Positions 47,636 to 59,436 of a stretch of 64,000 nucleotides of DNA are shown here, piece by piece. Each line of letters opens with the position of its first letter. Positions within the stretch are counted from its first letter, which is position 1. Both the position numbers and the translations under genes were made by a program. The notes under the pieces were generated by a model, which made no database searches, was not told the origin of the DNA, and saw only the letters and a program-made list of their open reading frames with translations. Source of the stretch: Kordiimonas sp. (lineage in GTDB: Bacteria; Pseudomonadota; Alphaproteobacteria; Sphingomonadales; Emcibacteraceae); NCBI GenBank assembly GCA_002700365.1, contig PADB01000012.1, forward strand, positions 310,001-374,000. The letters run 5' to 3'.

Positions 47636-50485
47636 TTATTTCTTAAGAAAAGGGGCGAGATATTGGCCTGTATAGCTTTCGGTACAGGTGACAATGTCTT
47701 CAGGGGTGCCTGATGCCAATAGATAACCGCCACCATCACCACCTTCCGGACCTAGATCTATCAACCAATCTGCCGTTTTTATCACTTCCAGGTTATGTTC
47801 TATGATTACAACCGTATTCCCGGTATCCACAAGTGCATGTAAGACTTCCAAAAGTTTGCGTACATCCTCAAAATGCAACCCTGTTGTCGGTTCATCTAAA
47901 ATATATAATGTTCTGCCGGTTGCACGTTTCGACAGTTCTTTTGCAAGCTTGACCCGCTGGGCTTCCCCGCCGGAAAGCGTTGTCGCCGCTTGGCCTACCT
48001 TTATATAACTCAGTCCTACTTTTTCCAGCATTGCCAACTTATCGCGAATGGCGGGGACAGCCTTAAAAAATTGCACGCCTTCTTCAACCGTCATATCCAG
48101 TACGTCTGCGATTGATTTATCTTTGAATTTAATATCCAGAGTTTCTCTATTATACCGTTTGCCCTTGCATACATCGCATTCCACGTAAACATCGGGCAAA
48201 AAGTGCATTTCAATTTTGATAACACCATCCCCCTGACAAGCTTCACAACGACCGCCCTTTACATTGAAGGAAAAGCGGCCAGGCTTATAGCCCCTTGCGG
48301 CCGCTTCCGGAAGGCCCGCAAACCATTCACGAATTGGTGTAAAGGCTCCCGTATAAGTAGCGGGGTTTGATCGAGGGGTTCGGCCAATAGGGGACTGGTC
48401 GATATCAACAACCTTATCAATATATTCCAGTCCAGTGATATCTTTATGCGGGGAAGGGATCGCCCGACTACCGTTTAATTTCCTGGAAACAGCCTTATAA
48501 AGCGTATCAATAATTAACGTTGACTTGCCACTTCCAGACACTCCTGTTACGCATGTCATTGTGCCAAGGGGAATTTCCGCATCCACAGACTTAAGATTAT
48601 TTCCTTCTGCCTTACGCACGGCGATCAGTTTCTTTTTACGTCCCGCCTTATGCCCGGCACGGCGTGATGGCGGTACAGGAATAACCCTGCGCCCGGACAG
48701 ATAATCACCAGTGAGGCTGCTTTTATTGTCGATAATTTCTTCGGCATGGCCCTGTGCTACCACAATGCCACCATGTTCGCCCGCACCGGGGCCCATATCG
48801 ATAATGTGATCAGCAGCACGTATAGCGTCTTCATCGTGTTCCACAACGAGGACGCTGTTTCCCATATCACGTAGATTTCTCAGTGTTGAAAGCAGTCGAT
48901 CATTATCACGCTGATGCAAACCGATAGAGGGCTCATCCAAAACATATAAAACACCCGTTAGTCCGGAGCCGATCTGTGATGCCAACCGGATTCGCTGTGA
49001 TTCCCCGCCGGATAAAGTTGCGGAACTCCGCGATAGGTTTAAGTACTCTAATCCCACATTATTTAAGAAGCCGAGCCGTTCCGTAATCTCTTTTAGGATA
49101 CGTTCGGCGATCTCGCTATTTTTAGTGCTGAGTTTTTCCTGAAGTCCCATAAACCAGTCATAGGCATCAGCAACCGACTTCTGTGTAATCTGACCAATAT
49201 GGTTACCGTCAATCTTAACCGCCATAGCTTCGGCTTTTAAACGGTGACCCTCACATACATCACAGGTCGATGAACTCTGAAATCGCCCCAGTTCTTCGCG
49301 TATCCAGTTACTATCAGTCTCACGCCAACGACGTTCTATATTTCCAATCACACCCTCAAACGGCTTAGACACATTATAGCTTTTGCGGTCATCGCTATAA
49401 GTCATCTCTATGGCTTCGTCATTGCTGCCATAAAGGATGATATCCTGAATTTTATTTGTCTGTTTTGCCCACGGTTTATTCATACTGAACTTGTAATGCT
49501 TTGCCAGACTTTCCAATGTTTGCCGATAATAAGGCGCGTTAGACTTCGACCAGGGTGCCAATGCGCCATCGGCCAAAGATTTACTTTTGTCAGGCACGAC
49601 GAGTTCAGGATCAAAATATAACTTCTTACCCAGACCGTCACATGTAGGACAGGCCCCAAAAGGATTATTAAATGAGAAAAGGCGTGGTTCAATTTCCTCT
49701 ATTGTAAAACCAGAGACAGGACAGGCGAATTTAGCGGAAAATAGAATGCGTTCGTCCTCATCGTCCTTATGAAGGATTTCAATAGCCGCTAGTCCGTCAG
49801 AAAGGTCCAGCGCGGTTTCAAAACTATCTGCTAAGCGTGTTTGCAACCCATCGCGAATGACCAAACGATCAACAACAACGTCAATGTCATGCTTAATATT
49901 TTTTTCTAATGCAGGGACACTGTCTATTTCATAAAAAGTTCCATCAACCTTTACGCGTTGAAAACCCTTCTTTAGCAGTTCGGCAAATTCTTTGCGATAT
50001 TCACCTTTTCGACCACGAATATACGGCGATAGTAGATAAAGCCGACTTCCTTCCGGCAATGCCATGACACGATCAACCATTTGGCTGACAGTCTGGCTTT
50101 CAATAGGCAGCCCCGTCACCGGTGAATAGGGAACGCCAATGCGTGCAAACAACAAACGCATATAATCATATATTTCTGTCACCGTCCCCACAGTAGACCG
50201 TGGATTTCGGGATGTTGTTTTCTGCTCGATTGAAATTGCTGGTGATAAACCTTCAATGTGATCCACATCCGGCTTTTGCATTAATTCCAGAAATTGTCTC
50301 GCATAGGCTGAAAGACTCTCGACATATCGCCGTTGCCCCTCGGCATAAATGGTGTCAAATGCCAACGATGACTTTCCGGAACCACTCAGACCCGTAATCA
50401 CCACAAGTTTATCGCGCGGAATATCAATATTGATATTTTTCAGGTTATGTTCCCGTGCCCCGCGAATGGATATTTTGGTTAACAT
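47636..50485 (-). CDS. uvrA: Excinuclease ABC subunit A
   Basis: 949 residues with two ABC ATPase modules. Walker [14 protein letters not shown] is near 33-45 and [11 protein letters not shown] near 640-650; both LSGGE signatures are present. Zinc fingers include CPTCDGLG and CEACQGDG...CDVCKG. UvrA recognises bulky lesions in nucleotide excision repair. It is divergent from ssb, a classic pairing; I found no clear SOS box in the 187-base gap. Confidence 0.98.
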   Translation of the reverse strand: MLTKISIRGAREHNLKNINIDIPRDKLVVITGLSGSGKSSLAFDTIYAEGQRRYVESLSAYARQFLELMQKPDVDHIEGLSPAISIEQKTTSRNPRSTVGTVTEIYDYMRLLFARIGVPYSPVTGLPIESQTVSQMVDRVMALPEGSRLYLLSPYIRGRKGEYRKEFAELLKKGFQRVKVDGTFYEIDSVPALEKNIKHDIDVVVDRLVIRDGLQTRLADSFETALDLSDGLAAIEILHKDDEDERILFSAKFACPVSGFTIEEIEPRLFSFNNPFGACPTCDGLGKKLYFDPELVVPDKSKSLADGALAPWSKSNAPYYRQTLESLAKHYKFSMNKPWAKQTNKIQDIILYGSNDEAIEMTYSDDRKSYNVSKPFEGVIGNIERRWRETDSNWIREELGRFQSSSTCDVCEGHRLKAEAMAVKIDGNHIGQITQKSVADAYDWFMGLQEKLSTKNSEIAERILKEITERLGFLNNVGLEYLNLSRSSATLSGGESQRIRLASQIGSGLTGVLYVLDEPSIGLHQRDNDRLLSTLRNLRDMGNSVLVVEHDEDAIRAADHIIDMGPGAGEHGGIVVAQGHAEEIIDNKSSLTGDYLSGRRVIPVPPSRRAGHKAGRKKKLIAVRKAEGNNLKSVDAEIPLGTMTCVTGVSGSGKSTLIIDTLYKAVSRKLNGSRAIPSPHKDITGLEYIDKVVDIDQSPIGRTPRSNPATYTGAFTPIREWFAGLPEAAARGYKPGRFSFNVKGGRCEACQGDGVIKIEMHFLPDVYVECDVCKGKRYNRETLDIKFKDKSIADVLDMTVEEGVQFFKAVPAIRDKLAMLEKVGLSYIKVGQAATTLSGGEAQRVKLAKELSKRATGRTLYILDEPTTGLHFEDVRKLLEVLHALVDTGNTVVIIEHNLEVIKTADWLIDLGPEGGDGGGYLLASGTPEDIVTCTESYTGQYLAPFLKK

Positions 50486-50672
50486 TATGGAAATCCGGAT
50501 AGTTTTAGAGAACCTAAGACGTCATTTTTAGATGGAATCTCACTGTTTTTACGTGCTTGTCAAGAAAATGGATTATCAAGGCCAATATTGTCGGAAAATG
50601 CTTTGCACAGGGCATGCTTCTGGGGCTATGTTAAGGAATAATTTTTAAATATAAATAATAAGGAAATTACTG

Positions 50673-51143
50673 ATGGCAGGTAGCGTCAACAAAGTCATTC
50701 TGGTGGGGAATCTTGGCAATGATCCTGAAATTCGCCGCACACAGGATGGCGCGCCTGTGGGTTCATTCCGCATGGCAACTACAGAAAGTTGGAAAGACCG
50801 TATGTCTGGGGAACGCCGCGAACGAACCGAATGGCACCGCGTCGTTATTTTTAACGAAAACCTATGTAACGTTGCCGAACGTTTCTTGCGTAAAGGCTCT
50901 AAAGTTTATATTGAGGGGCAATTACAGACCCGAAAATGGACAGACGATCAGGGGATGGACCGTTACACGACCGAAGTTGTGCTGCCAAAATTCCGGGGTG
51001 AATTAACGATGCTGGACAGCCGCAACAGTGGAGGAGGGGATTACGCCTCCTCTGGCGGCGGTAGCATGGCCTCCTCTAGTAATGAGACATCATCAGCCCC
51101 TTCATTCGATAGCAATGATCTTGATGATGAAATTCCATTTTAG
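50673..51143 (+). CDS. ssb: Single-stranded DNA-binding protein
   Basis: 156 residues. The OB fold (1-110) starts MAGSVNKVILVGNLGNDPE and holds the aromatic residues W55/W89-type positions, then a Gly/Ser-rich linker leads to the acidic tip DDEIPF that binds partners. AAGGAAA precedes the ATG. gyrA follows. Confidence 0.97.
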   Translation: MAGSVNKVILVGNLGNDPEIRRTQDGAPVGSFRMATTESWKDRMSGERRERTEWHRVVIFNENLCNVAERFLRKGSKVYIEGQLQTRKWTDDQGMDRYTTEVVLPKFRGELTMLDSRNSGGGDYASSGGGSMASSSNETSSAPSFDSNDLDDEIPF

Positions 51144-51230
51144 TTAAAGATTGTAAATTTCGTTCTTTCCTTAAAGAAGAGCGCGAATTTTCCTGAGACA
51201 ATTCAGAATTAACAACCAAGGTTTCAACCT

Positions 51231-53984
51231 TTGACTGAGCCGACTATACCTTCTCCACAAGACCCGAATACATCGACTATCACCATTGAGGAGGAAATGA
51301 AGACCTCCTACCTTGATTACGCGATGAGCGTAATTGTCTCTCGGGCTCTGCCCGATGTGCGTGATGGTCTAAAACCTGTACATCGCCGTATTCTGTATTC
51401 CATGCAGGAAAATGGTTATGAATGGAACAAACCTTACCGTAAGTCCGCCCGCGTCGTCGGGGACGTAATGGGTAAGTATCACCCCCATGGTGATAGTGCC
51501 ATTTACGATGCCATGGTAAGGATGGCGCAACCTTTTTCATTGCGTTTACCTCTTATTGATGGTCAAGGTAACTTTGGGTCAATGGACGGCGATTCCGCCG
51601 CGGCCATGCGTTATACAGAAGCCCGTATGGCGAAGGCCGCCTCTGCCTTAATGGAAGATATCGACAAAGATACTGTCGATTTCAGGGCCAATTACGATGA
51701 AACTGAAAGTGAACCAACGGTTCTACCTGCACGTTTTCCCAATTTACTGGTAAATGGTGCTGGTGGTATTGCTGTGGGTATGGCCACTAATATTCCCCCG
51801 CATAATTTGGGAGAAGTCTTGGACGCATGTACCACCTATATTGATAACCCCGAAGTAAGCGTTGAAGAATTGATCGACCTTGTTCCGGGACCAGACTTCC
51901 CCACAGGTGGTCAAATTATGGGTCAAAGCGGTGCCCGCGCAGCTTATAGTTCAGGACGCGGTTCCGTTATCATGCGGGGCAAGGTTCACGTAGAGGAAGT
52001 TCGCAAGGACCGCGAAGCACTGATTATTACGGAAGTGCCATATCAGGTCAGTAATTTGATAGAAAAAATTGGTGATGCCGTCCGTAATAAACGTGTAGAG
52101 GGAATTTCTGATTTACGGGACGAATCTGACCGCGATGGCGTACGGATAGTTGTTGAAATCAAACGGGACGCCATGGCCGATGTCGTCTTGAATCAGCTTT
52201 ATAAATATACGCCACTGCAAACCTCATTCGGTGCCAATATGTTGGCGCTCAATGGTGGTCGCCCGGAACTCATGAATTTGCGTGATATAATCCGCAGCTT
52301 CATCAAATTCCGTGAAGAGGTCATCACCCGGCGGACGAAGTTCAAATTAGGCAAGGCTCGTGATCGTGCCCATATCCTGGTTGGCCTCGTCATTGCCGTT
52401 AGCCATCTGGACAAAGTCGTTGCGATGATCCGTTCTGCGCCTACTCCCGCTGTTGCCCGGCAACGGTTAATGGATGAAGTTTGGGATGCGCGCGATGTTG
52501 CTGATTATATTAATTTGATCAACGATCCCGCCGGGGGAATTGTTGATGGTAAATATCGTCTATCCGAAACGCAGGTTAAAGCCATTTTGGATTTGCGCCT
52601 ACATCGGCTCACCGCATTAGGGCGTGATGAAATCGGTAATGAATTAAAAGAAATTGCCCAGGAAATTGAAGAGTACCTGGAAATTTTACGTAGCCGCGTG
52701 CGCCTTTACGAAATTATGCGTGGAGAATTGGTGGCGATCAAAGATGAATTTGCGACACCACGCCGCACAGAAATTGTAGAGGCCGCAGAAGACTTTGACG
52801 ATGAAGACTTTATCCAAAAAGAAGATATGGTCGTTACCGTAACACATTCTGGATATATTAAGCGCGTTCCGCTTTCAACGTACCGTGCCCAGAAACGGGG
52901 CGGAAAAGGCCGCTCTGGCATGTCGACCAAAGACGAAGATTTCTTACATGATGTTTTTGTCGCCAATACCCACACGCCCGTGTTGTTCTTCTCTGACATC
53001 GGGCAGGTATACAAAATGAAGGTCTGGAAGCTGCCCGTTGGGACCCCTCAATCTAAAGGTAAGGCACTCATTAATCTCCTACCTTTGACACAGGGAGAAT
53101 CTATATCAACAATCCTGCCATTGCCTGAAGATGAAGAAAGCTGGGCTGATCTGCATGCCATGTTTGCAACTTCTTCCGGTAAAGTGAGACGTAATTTGCT
53201 ATCTGATTTTTCGAATGTAAAATCTAACGGTAAAATTGCTATTCGCCTGGATGATAATGACAGGCTGGTCAGTGTTGCGATTTGCCACGCTGGAGAAGAT
53301 GATGTCCTGCTAGCCGCCAGAGGGGGGAAATGTATTCGCTTCCCTGCCGATAACATACGCGAATTTAAAAGCCGAACCTCTGATGGTGTGCGCGGTATGA
53401 AACTGGCGGCAGAGGATGAGGTCGTTTCCATGTCTATATTGAAACACAATGAATTGGATATGGACGAACGCGATAGCTATCTGCGCTATGCTGCTGCGAA
53501 ACGCCGGGATGAAAATCCCGAGCTGCCAGAAGGTTTGACCATAGAACGGTTAGAAGAACTTGAAGCAGGAGAGCAGTTTATTCTGACTGTTACAGAAAAC
53601 GGTTATGGCAAACGGACTTCAGCCTATGAATATCGCGTAGCCGGACGTGGCGGGCAAGGGATCATCAACATTGAGACCTCGGAAAGAAACGGCAGTGTAG
53701 TTTCTGCGTTCCCGATCGAAGTGACGGACCAACTGATGATGCTCACTGATCAAGGGCGCCTTATCAGACTGCCCATTCATGATGTTCGTATTGCAGGACG
53801 CAATACACAGGGTGTGACATTGTTCCGCGTCAATGATGATGAAAGCGTTGTTTCTGTGGAGCGGCTAGATGACAGCAATGATGACGATTCCGAAGACATC
53901 TCAGCAGAAACCGAGAGCACGGCATCACCTGCAGCTTTATCTGAAGGTGCTGATGACCAGGAAGAAACAAGCGGGTCTACATAA
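51231..53984 (+). CDS. gyrA: DNA gyrase subunit A
   Basis: 917 residues. The catalytic tyrosine is in [10 protein letters not shown], the quinolone region GDSAIYDAM has Ser and Asp at the usual resistance positions (wild-type), and the GyrA box is QKRGGKG. The chain carries an insertion near residue 745-770 typical of alphaproteobacteria and an acidic tail. The start is TTG at 51231 with AAGG ten bases before it; no in-frame ATG exists until the conserved [13 protein letters not shown] segment. Confidence 0.97.
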   Translation: MTEPTIPSPQDPNTSTITIEEEMKTSYLDYAMSVIVSRALPDVRDGLKPVHRRILYSMQENGYEWNKPYRKSARVVGDVMGKYHPHGDSAIYDAMVRMAQPFSLRLPLIDGQGNFGSMDGDSAAAMRYTEARMAKAASALMEDIDKDTVDFRANYDETESEPTVLPARFPNLLVNGAGGIAVGMATNIPPHNLGEVLDACTTYIDNPEVSVEELIDLVPGPDFPTGGQIMGQSGARAAYSSGRGSVIMRGKVHVEEVRKDREALIITEVPYQVSNLIEKIGDAVRNKRVEGISDLRDESDRDGVRIVVEIKRDAMADVVLNQLYKYTPLQTSFGANMLALNGGRPELMNLRDIIRSFIKFREEVITRRTKFKLGKARDRAHILVGLVIAVSHLDKVVAMIRSAPTPAVARQRLMDEVWDARDVADYINLINDPAGGIVDGKYRLSETQVKAILDLRLHRLTALGRDEIGNELKEIAQEIEEYLEILRSRVRLYEIMRGELVAIKDEFATPRRTEIVEAAEDFDDEDFIQKEDMVVTVTHSGYIKRVPLSTYRAQKRGGKGRSGMSTKDEDFLHDVFVANTHTPVLFFSDIGQVYKMKVWKLPVGTPQSKGKALINLLPLTQGESISTILPLPEDEESWADLHAMFATSSGKVRRNLLSDFSNVKSNGKIAIRLDDNDRLVSVAICHAGEDDVLLAARGGKCIRFPADNIREFKSRTSDGVRGMKLAAEDEVVSMSILKHNELDMDERDSYLRYAAAKRRDENPELPEGLTIERLEELEAGEQFILTVTENGYGKRTSAYEYRVAGRGGQGIINIETSERNGSVVSAFPIEVTDQLMMLTDQGRLIRLPIHDVRIAGRNTQGVTLFRVNDDESVVSVERLDDSNDDDSEDISAETESTASPAALSEGADDQEETSGST

Positions 53985-54044
53985 GATTTTTAATATAATG
54001 AAATGGAAAAAATAAACTGCTAGGTAATTTATCGGGGAACAACG

Positions 54045-54551
54045 ATGGCGATTAAAGAACGTATTGGGCTATACCCCGGGACATTTGATCCAATCACCTT
54101 AGGGCATACTGATATTATCAGCCGCGGTGCAAAGCTTGTTGACCGCTTAATTATTGGTGTGGCGACTAATCCTAGTAAAACCCCCATGTTTTCATTGGAT
54201 GAACGCCGCGAGATGGTAATACGCGAAACCCAGTCTATCCAAAAGGAAACAGGGACCGCTATTGACGTGCAGCCCTTTAATTCACTTTTAATGCATTATG
54301 CAGAAGAAATTGGGGCAACATGTATTATTCGCGGCCTGCGTGCTGTTTCGGATTTTGAATATGAATTTCAAATGACGGCCATGAATTACAAATTAAACCC
54401 GGATATAGAAACAGTTTTTTTAATGGCAGACCCCGCACTACAGTCCATTGCCTCCCGGCTAGTCAAGGAAATCGCCATATTTAACGGAAAAATTAGCGAT
54501 TTTGTCTCTCCGACTGTAGAACAGGAAGTCATCGCCAAAATAAAGGCATAA
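54045..54551 (+). CDS. coaD: Phosphopantetheine adenylyltransferase
   Basis: 168 residues. YPGTFDPITLGHTDII near 10-25 holds the nucleotidyl-transfer motif TLGH, and IIRGLRAVSDFEYEFQM is the second signature. It makes dephospho-CoA from ATP and phosphopantetheine. GGGGA lies before the ATG. Confidence 0.97.
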   Translation: MAIKERIGLYPGTFDPITLGHTDIISRGAKLVDRLIIGVATNPSKTPMFSLDERREMVIRETQSIQKETGTAIDVQPFNSLLMHYAEEIGATCIIRGLRAVSDFEYEFQMTAMNYKLNPDIETVFLMADPALQSIASRLVKEIAIFNGKISDFVSPTVEQEVIAKIKA

Positions 54552-54565
54552 CCGGAAACATCAAT

Positions 54566-55120
54566 ATGACTATGATTAAATACCTGTTGGCTGCAATTGT
54601 TGCCAATCTGATAATGACAGGAGCCACCATGTCACAGGACCTTGAAAACACACTTTATTTGGATAGCACCCACGGGCGGATCATTATTGAAATGTTTCCA
54701 GACCATGCGCCGCAACATGTTAGCCGTATAAAAGAATTAACGCGCCAGGGCTTTTATGATGGACTGACATTTCATCGCGTTATAGAAGGGTTTATGGCCC
54801 AAACAGGGGATCCCCAAGGTAATGGCACCGGGGGATCGGGACAGAACCTTCCAGCAGAATTTAATGACATGCCCCACTTGCGCGGTACTGTTGCAATGGC
54901 ACGTGCGGGGCATCCTGACAGCGCGGACAGCCAATTCTTCATTTGTTTTGAGCCTGCTTTCCATCTTGATGGCCAATATACAGTATGGGGGCGTGTCGTT
55001 TCCGGCATGGAATTTGTTGACCAGCTTAAGCGCGGCGAAGGACCGGGCTTCACTGACCCTGACCAAATTCTCAAAATGCAGGTCGCCGCAGATGCACAAA
55101 CAAATGAACCCGCCGAATAA
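54566..55120 (+). CDS. Cyclophilin-type peptidyl-prolyl isomerase
   Basis: 184 residues. The catalytic cyclophilin core includes FHRVIEGFMAQTGDPQGNGTGG and MARAGHPDSADSQFFI (quoted in short parts). A hydrophobic N-terminus (MIKYLLAAIVANLIMTGA) suggests export to the periplasm. A shorter cytoplasmic form from the ATG at 54629 is also possible. It isomerises X-Pro bonds to help folding. It sits in the coaD-ppi-queA-tgt run. Confidence 0.9.
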   Translation: MTMIKYLLAAIVANLIMTGATMSQDLENTLYLDSTHGRIIIEMFPDHAPQHVSRIKELTRQGFYDGLTFHRVIEGFMAQTGDPQGNGTGGSGQNLPAEFNDMPHLRGTVAMARAGHPDSADSQFFICFEPAFHLDGQYTVWGRVVSGMEFVDQLKRGEGPGFTDPDQILKMQVAADAQTNEPAE

Positions 55121-55149
55121 TTTTTTTCTAGAAAACCTTCTTAAACCCT

Positions 55150-56187
55150 ATGAAAGTTGACCAATTCGATTTTGATCTGCCAAAAGATCTTATCGCCTTA
55201 CGCCCTGTTGCCCAACGCGACAGGGCGCGACTACTTATTGTTCAGGATCAACAGTTAGAAGATCGCATTGTTACGGATCTTACATCATATTTAAAACCCG
55301 GAGATGTGTTGGTCTTTAACAATACCCGTGTTATCCCCGCCCGCCTGACAGGACGGCGCGGCAATGCAAAAGTCGAAATCACTTTACATATGTGTGTCTC
55401 TGATGATTGCTGGAAAGCCTTTGCCCGTCCAGCTAAAAAGCTACGCATTGGCGACACTATTGTATTTGCTGATACACTATCCGCACAGGTTACCGGGAAA
55501 GGGGATGCAGGTGAAGTTACCGTAACCTTCGATAAAAAAGGACATGACCTTCGTGACGCATTAGAAGATGTTGGGGTTATGCCGTTACCGCCCTATATAG
55601 CAGGACAACGTCCTGTTGATGCGCAGGATCTCAAAGATTATCAGACTGTATATGGCAAAAAAGATGGTGCCGTCGCGGCCCCAACGGCGGGCTTACATTT
55701 CACAGACCAACTTCTCGCCGCCACAAAAAATATGGGTATCAAACATGTCGAACTCACCTTACATGTGGGGGCAGGGACATTCCTCCCCGTTAAAGTTGAA
55801 GACACCGAAGACCATAAAATGCATGCAGAGTGGGGCGAGATTAGCGAAGAGGCTGCAAAAATCCTAAACGAGGCCCGGCGCGAAGGGGGACGCATCATCT
55901 CTGTCGGGACCACATCACTTCGGTTATTAGAATCTGCGGTTGATGCAAATGGAATAATACAACCTTTTACAGATACAACATCCATTTTCATCACCCCGGG
56001 ATATGACTTTAAAGCCGTTGATATCTTGATGACTAATTTTCATCTGCCGCGCTCTACCTTATTTATGTTGGTGTCCGCCTTTGCTGGATTTGAAAATATG
56101 AAAGCAGCATATCAGCATGCGATCGCAGAAAAATACCGTTTTTACTCATACGGCGATAGCAGCCTTCTTTTTCGACACAACAGTTAG
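55150..56187 (+). CDS. queA: S-adenosylmethionine:tRNA ribosyltransferase-isomerase
   Basis: 345 residues. [19 protein letters not shown] opens it, [12 protein letters not shown] and [10 protein letters not shown] are the signature blocks, and HVGAGTF and TSLRLLES follow. QueA adds the epoxy-cyclopentane ring to preQ1 in tRNA, making epoxyqueuosine. It is followed by tgt nine bases on. Confidence 0.97.
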   Translation: MKVDQFDFDLPKDLIALRPVAQRDRARLLIVQDQQLEDRIVTDLTSYLKPGDVLVFNNTRVIPARLTGRRGNAKVEITLHMCVSDDCWKAFARPAKKLRIGDTIVFADTLSAQVTGKGDAGEVTVTFDKKGHDLRDALEDVGVMPLPPYIAGQRPVDAQDLKDYQTVYGKKDGAVAAPTAGLHFTDQLLAATKNMGIKHVELTLHVGAGTFLPVKVEDTEDHKMHAEWGEISEEAAKILNEARREGGRIISVGTTSLRLLESAVDANGIIQPFTDTTSIFITPGYDFKAVDILMTNFHLPRSTLFMLVSAFAGFENMKAAYQHAIAEKYRFYSYGDSSLLFRHNS

Positions 56188-56196
56188 ACTGTCCCA

Positions 56197-57342
56197 ATGA
56201 ATAACGCTTACCACTTAAATATTAATGCAACAGATGGCGCCGCACGTACGGGAATTTTAAGAACACCTCGCGGTGACATACGCACTCCTGCCTTCATGCC
56301 TGTTGGGACTGCTGCAACCGTAAAGGCGATGAAGCCCGCAACAGTAAGGCAAACTGGCGCAGATATCATTTTGGGTAATACGTATCACCTGATGCTGCGG
56401 CCAACTGCAGAGCGCATTCATAACCTTGGCGGCCTGCATAAGTTCATGGACTGGGATCGTCCGATACTGACCGATTCAGGTGGCTTTCAGGTGATGTCAT
56501 TAGCACAATTGCGCAAGATTACAGAGGAGGGGGTTAGCTTTCGTTCGCACATTGACGGCAGTAAACATCTACTCACTCCCGAACGTAGCATGGAAATCCA
56601 GAAACTTCTGGGCGCAGATATCATTATGGCATTCGATGAATGCACCCCTTATCCAGCCACGAAGGCGGAAACCGATAAATCCATGAGGCTCTCTATGCGA
56701 TGGGCCAAACGCTCCTATGAGGCTTTTGAAAATATCGATTTGCCCACAGCAAAAAGTAGTGCCATTTTTGGTATCGTACAGGGGGGAGTGTACAGAGACT
56801 TACGAGAAGAATCATTAAAGTCTCTCACTGATATTCCGTTTGATGGATATGCCATTGGTGGCCTTGCTGTTGGGGAAGGGCAGGACGTCATGTTTGAGGT
56901 ACTCGATTTTACAATGCCGCATATGCCTACTGACAAGCCCCGTTATCTTATGGGTGTTGGTAAGCCTGATGATATTGTCGGCGCTGTAGCACGGGGCATT
57001 GATATGTTTGACTGTGTGCTGCCCACACGGTCAGGGCGTAATGCACAGGCCTTTACAAGGCGCGGCACCGTCAATCTGAAAAACGCGAGGCACCAGGATG
57101 ATCCTCGTCCACTTGACGACCAGTGCGCTTGTAATGCCTGTCAGCGTTATAGCCGTGCATATTTGTCGCATCTCATTCGGTCCGGTGAAATATTAGGGGC
57201 TATGTTGTTAACCGAACATAACTTGCAATATTATCAAGACCTCATGTCAGGGCTACGTAATGCAATAGAACAGCAGAAATTGTCTAATTTCATTAATGAT
57301 TTCCATAAGTTAAGAGAAGTAGGCGACATTCCCCCACTTTAA
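56197..57342 (+). CDS. tgt: tRNA-guanine transglycosylase
   Basis: 381 residues. Catalytic D93 is in [10 protein letters not shown], the nucleophile Asp lies in [10 protein letters not shown] near 270, and the zinc site includes the [13 protein letters not shown] segment with a later His. Tgt swaps guanine-34 for preQ1 in GUN-anticodon tRNAs. With queA it completes the queuosine route that starts with queC, queE and queF elsewhere in this window. Confidence 0.97.
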   Translation: MNNAYHLNINATDGAARTGILRTPRGDIRTPAFMPVGTAATVKAMKPATVRQTGADIILGNTYHLMLRPTAERIHNLGGLHKFMDWDRPILTDSGGFQVMSLAQLRKITEEGVSFRSHIDGSKHLLTPERSMEIQKLLGADIIMAFDECTPYPATKAETDKSMRLSMRWAKRSYEAFENIDLPTAKSSAIFGIVQGGVYRDLREESLKSLTDIPFDGYAIGGLAVGEGQDVMFEVLDFTMPHMPTDKPRYLMGVGKPDDIVGAVARGIDMFDCVLPTRSGRNAQAFTRRGTVNLKNARHQDDPRPLDDQCACNACQRYSRAYLSHLIRSGEILGAMLLTEHNLQYYQDLMSGLRNAIEQQKLSNFINDFHKLREVGDIPPL

Positions 57343-57443
57343 TGATCCCCTTGGACATTCGATTATAAAAAAAATGCGAGAACACTCAAATTCACTATTG
57401 ACCAAACACCCTTCGCTGACTATGTTCCGCTCATCTCTTGAAG

Positions 57444-57519
57444 GGGCCCGTAGCTCAGCTGGTAGAGCAACTGACTTTTAATCAGTAGGTCACAGGTTCG
57501 AACCCTGTCGGGCTCACCA
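57444..57519 (+). tRNA. tRNA-Lys (anticodon TTT)
   Basis: 76-base cloverleaf with acceptor GGGCCCG (one G-U pair with CGGGCTC), anticodon loop CTTTTAA containing TTT, T arm TTCGAAC and encoded CCA. Confidence 0.97.
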
Positions 57520-57778
57520 TTCACAAGTATACGCATCTATCTATTGTTGGTTTGTCGTTTTGTGAATGATCTGTAACAGCCCCCTAAATAAGACCTGTCC
57601 GTCCTTTATCCTCGTGCACAATATTTTGCATAACTAGTATAACTTGCAAACAGCATGCAGGTGCTTAATGCTGTTCCCGCATGTTAAGCTGTATAATTTT
57701 CTAGACAGCGGCAAACGTTCTGCCTAAAAAAAGATGATCTTATTTAAATTATTTTTTTGACGACATAGAAGTAACATT

Positions 57779-58492
57779 ATGGAATCTGGAATTTCATCTG
57801 ATAAGTCAAGCTCTTATGAAAGTTTTGTTGATGAAAGTATCATTCAGAAACTAACCTTCACAGTGGATAATAATAGCGGCAGTCGCCGTTCAAGGTCTCA
57901 GGAGACACGACAAAAGATTCTTGATGCTGCTATTCAATGTTTTCTGGAATCTGGATTTGGTGGTGTATCAACATATGATATTTCTGCAAATGTCGGTGTA
58001 ACCCAGCCCGTTATTCTCTATCACTACAAATCTAAAGAAGGCTTATGGAAAGCCTGTATGGACCACATGTTTGGCCATTTTCGTAATGCTTTGGCACAAA
58101 AAATTTTGGAACTGCGCGAAGAAGAACCCAGAATATTTTTTCGTGAGTTAATCCGACATATTATTGTTTGGCCCACTCATTATCCCTTCATGATCCGCGT
58201 GTTACTGGATACGAATGAAGACGATGCAGAACGGCTTAACTGGCTATGGGATAAGCATATCGGGCCGACACAAACGGCAATGTCACATATCCTGGACCAT
58301 GGGGTAAAGATCGGTATTTTACGTGACCTGCCAACATTAAATACTCATTACTTATTAATGGGACAGTCCATGATCTTTAGTTTAGGGCAGAAAGTGCATA
58401 CCCTGACAAAAAAGTATCAATTTAATGAGGATTTTATTGAAGCTCAGATTGAATGCTTTACCGCAATGTTATTTGTTGATAGGGATAAATAA
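57779..58492 (+). CDS. TetR family transcriptional regulator
   Basis: 237 residues. The N-terminal 35 residues are polar. The TetR DNA-binding domain runs from about 40 to 90: TRQKILDAAIQCFLESGFGG, then VSTYDISANVGVTQPVILYHYKSKEGLW (in parts). The ligand-binding half is helical with Trp- and His-rich segments; the ligand is unknown. The nearest target would be an adjacent gene, but both neighbours point away or converge. About 260 bases of plain upstream sequence hold no recognisable gene. Confidence 0.87.
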   Translation: MESGISSDKSSSYESFVDESIIQKLTFTVDNNSGSRRSRSQETRQKILDAAIQCFLESGFGGVSTYDISANVGVTQPVILYHYKSKEGLWKACMDHMFGHFRNALAQKILELREEEPRIFFRELIRHIIVWPTHYPFMIRVLLDTNEDDAERLNWLWDKHIGPTQTAMSHILDHGVKIGILRDLPTLNTHYLLMGQSMIFSLGQKVHTLTKKYQFNEDFIEAQIECFTAMLFVDRDK

Positions 58493-58516
58493 CAAAGCTC
58501 TTCATTCCGACCCCTA

Positions 58517-59215
58517 TTAAATCTTACGCCCCATCCAAATAACGCGCCCCAAAACGTCTATCGTACCGGGAGTACAATTGCTCCAGCTCTCATATAGCGG
58601 GTTATCACTTTTAACTGTATACGTTTTGTCCACCGGATGAATAGAGACACGTTTTACCTGCAGCATATCATCATACCGTATGACATAAATGCCGTCACGG
58701 CGTACATGCGTTTCATTCAAATCCACAAGAATATGGTCCCCATCCATCAAAGTTGGTACCATTGAATCTCCAGAGACTGAGATAACGATCAAATTATCAT
58801 TCGTCGCCGATGAGCTGCTTTTTATCCAACTACGCTTAAAGGCCAGTCTGTCACCGATCACCTGACTATCTACAACACTTCCAGCTCCCGCTGCGGCTTC
58901 GATGTCGTAGACATTAATCAATACATATTCATCAAGCGGCGCGGTTGCCTCAAGCCCCTCTGTCAGCGGTGAGGTATTCATTATTTTGATAGTGTCGAGA
59001 AATTCTATATCCACTTCAAAGTGAGATGCGATTTTGCGAAGGTCTTTGTCTTGCAATTTTTTCGGCACACCACGTTTTATATATTGCTGAATATAGGCAT
59101 GGTTCTTCCCGATAAGTGCGGAAACGGATGCATAATCTTCATCATCTCGTTCCATAACAAGAGAATCTAAACGTTCCCGTGCGATTTTGTTCGCATCTTC
59201 AAGTGTCAGTGACAA
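58517..59215 (-). CDS. S24-family LexA-like or phage-type repressor with helix-turn-helix
   Basis: 232 residues from TTG at 59215. A helix-turn-helix (SVSALIGKNHAYIQQYIKRG, about 30-50) is joined by a linker to a peptidase S24 domain with catalytic S151 in SGDSMVPTL and K188 in MLQVKRV. Such regulators cleave themselves or bind operators without cleavage. GGAG lies eight bases before the TTG, whereas the GTG at 59224 overlaps that site, so I prefer TTG. It converges with the TetR gene. No SOS-type partner is visible. Confidence 0.8.
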   Translation of the reverse strand: MSLTLEDANKIARERLDSLVMERDDEDYASVSALIGKNHAYIQQYIKRGVPKKLQDKDLRKIASHFEVDIEFLDTIKIMNTSPLTEGLEATAPLDEYVLINVYDIEAAAGAGSVVDSQVIGDRLAFKRSWIKSSSSATNDNLIVISVSGDSMVPTLMDGDHILVDLNETHVRRDGIYVIRYDDMLQVKRVSIHPVDKTYTVKSDNPLYESWSNCTPGTIDVLGRVIWMGRKI

Positions 59216-59436
59216 AACGATCACTCCAGTTTTTACCTAACGATAACCTAGAAGTACCAATGTCGGCCGTATTCATAGCTTTAGCCAGTTCATACTATAT
59301 ACTCTGCCGTAAATAAGGTCTTTTTTTATATAACATTATAAGCTTATTAAGATTTATTTTAAAAATCTTCAGTACTATTTTTATGTTTTAAAACAATAAG
59401 AATAACCTTTTTAAATAGACGGGTAGGGGGCAAATA

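Noticed and set aside
50486-50672. SOS box between uvrA and ssb
   Set aside because: GAAC-N7-GTCA near 50501 fits the alphaproteobacterial repeat only in one half; no full site found.
51480-51620. Quinolone-resistance change in gyrA
   Set aside because: Ser and Asp at the two usual positions of GDSAIYDAM are the susceptible residues.
57519-57567. ATTCACAA / TTGTGAAT inverted repeat after tRNA-Lys
   Set aside because: Eight-base arms around a 33-base loop with no T run; weak as a terminator and not clearly a regulatory site.
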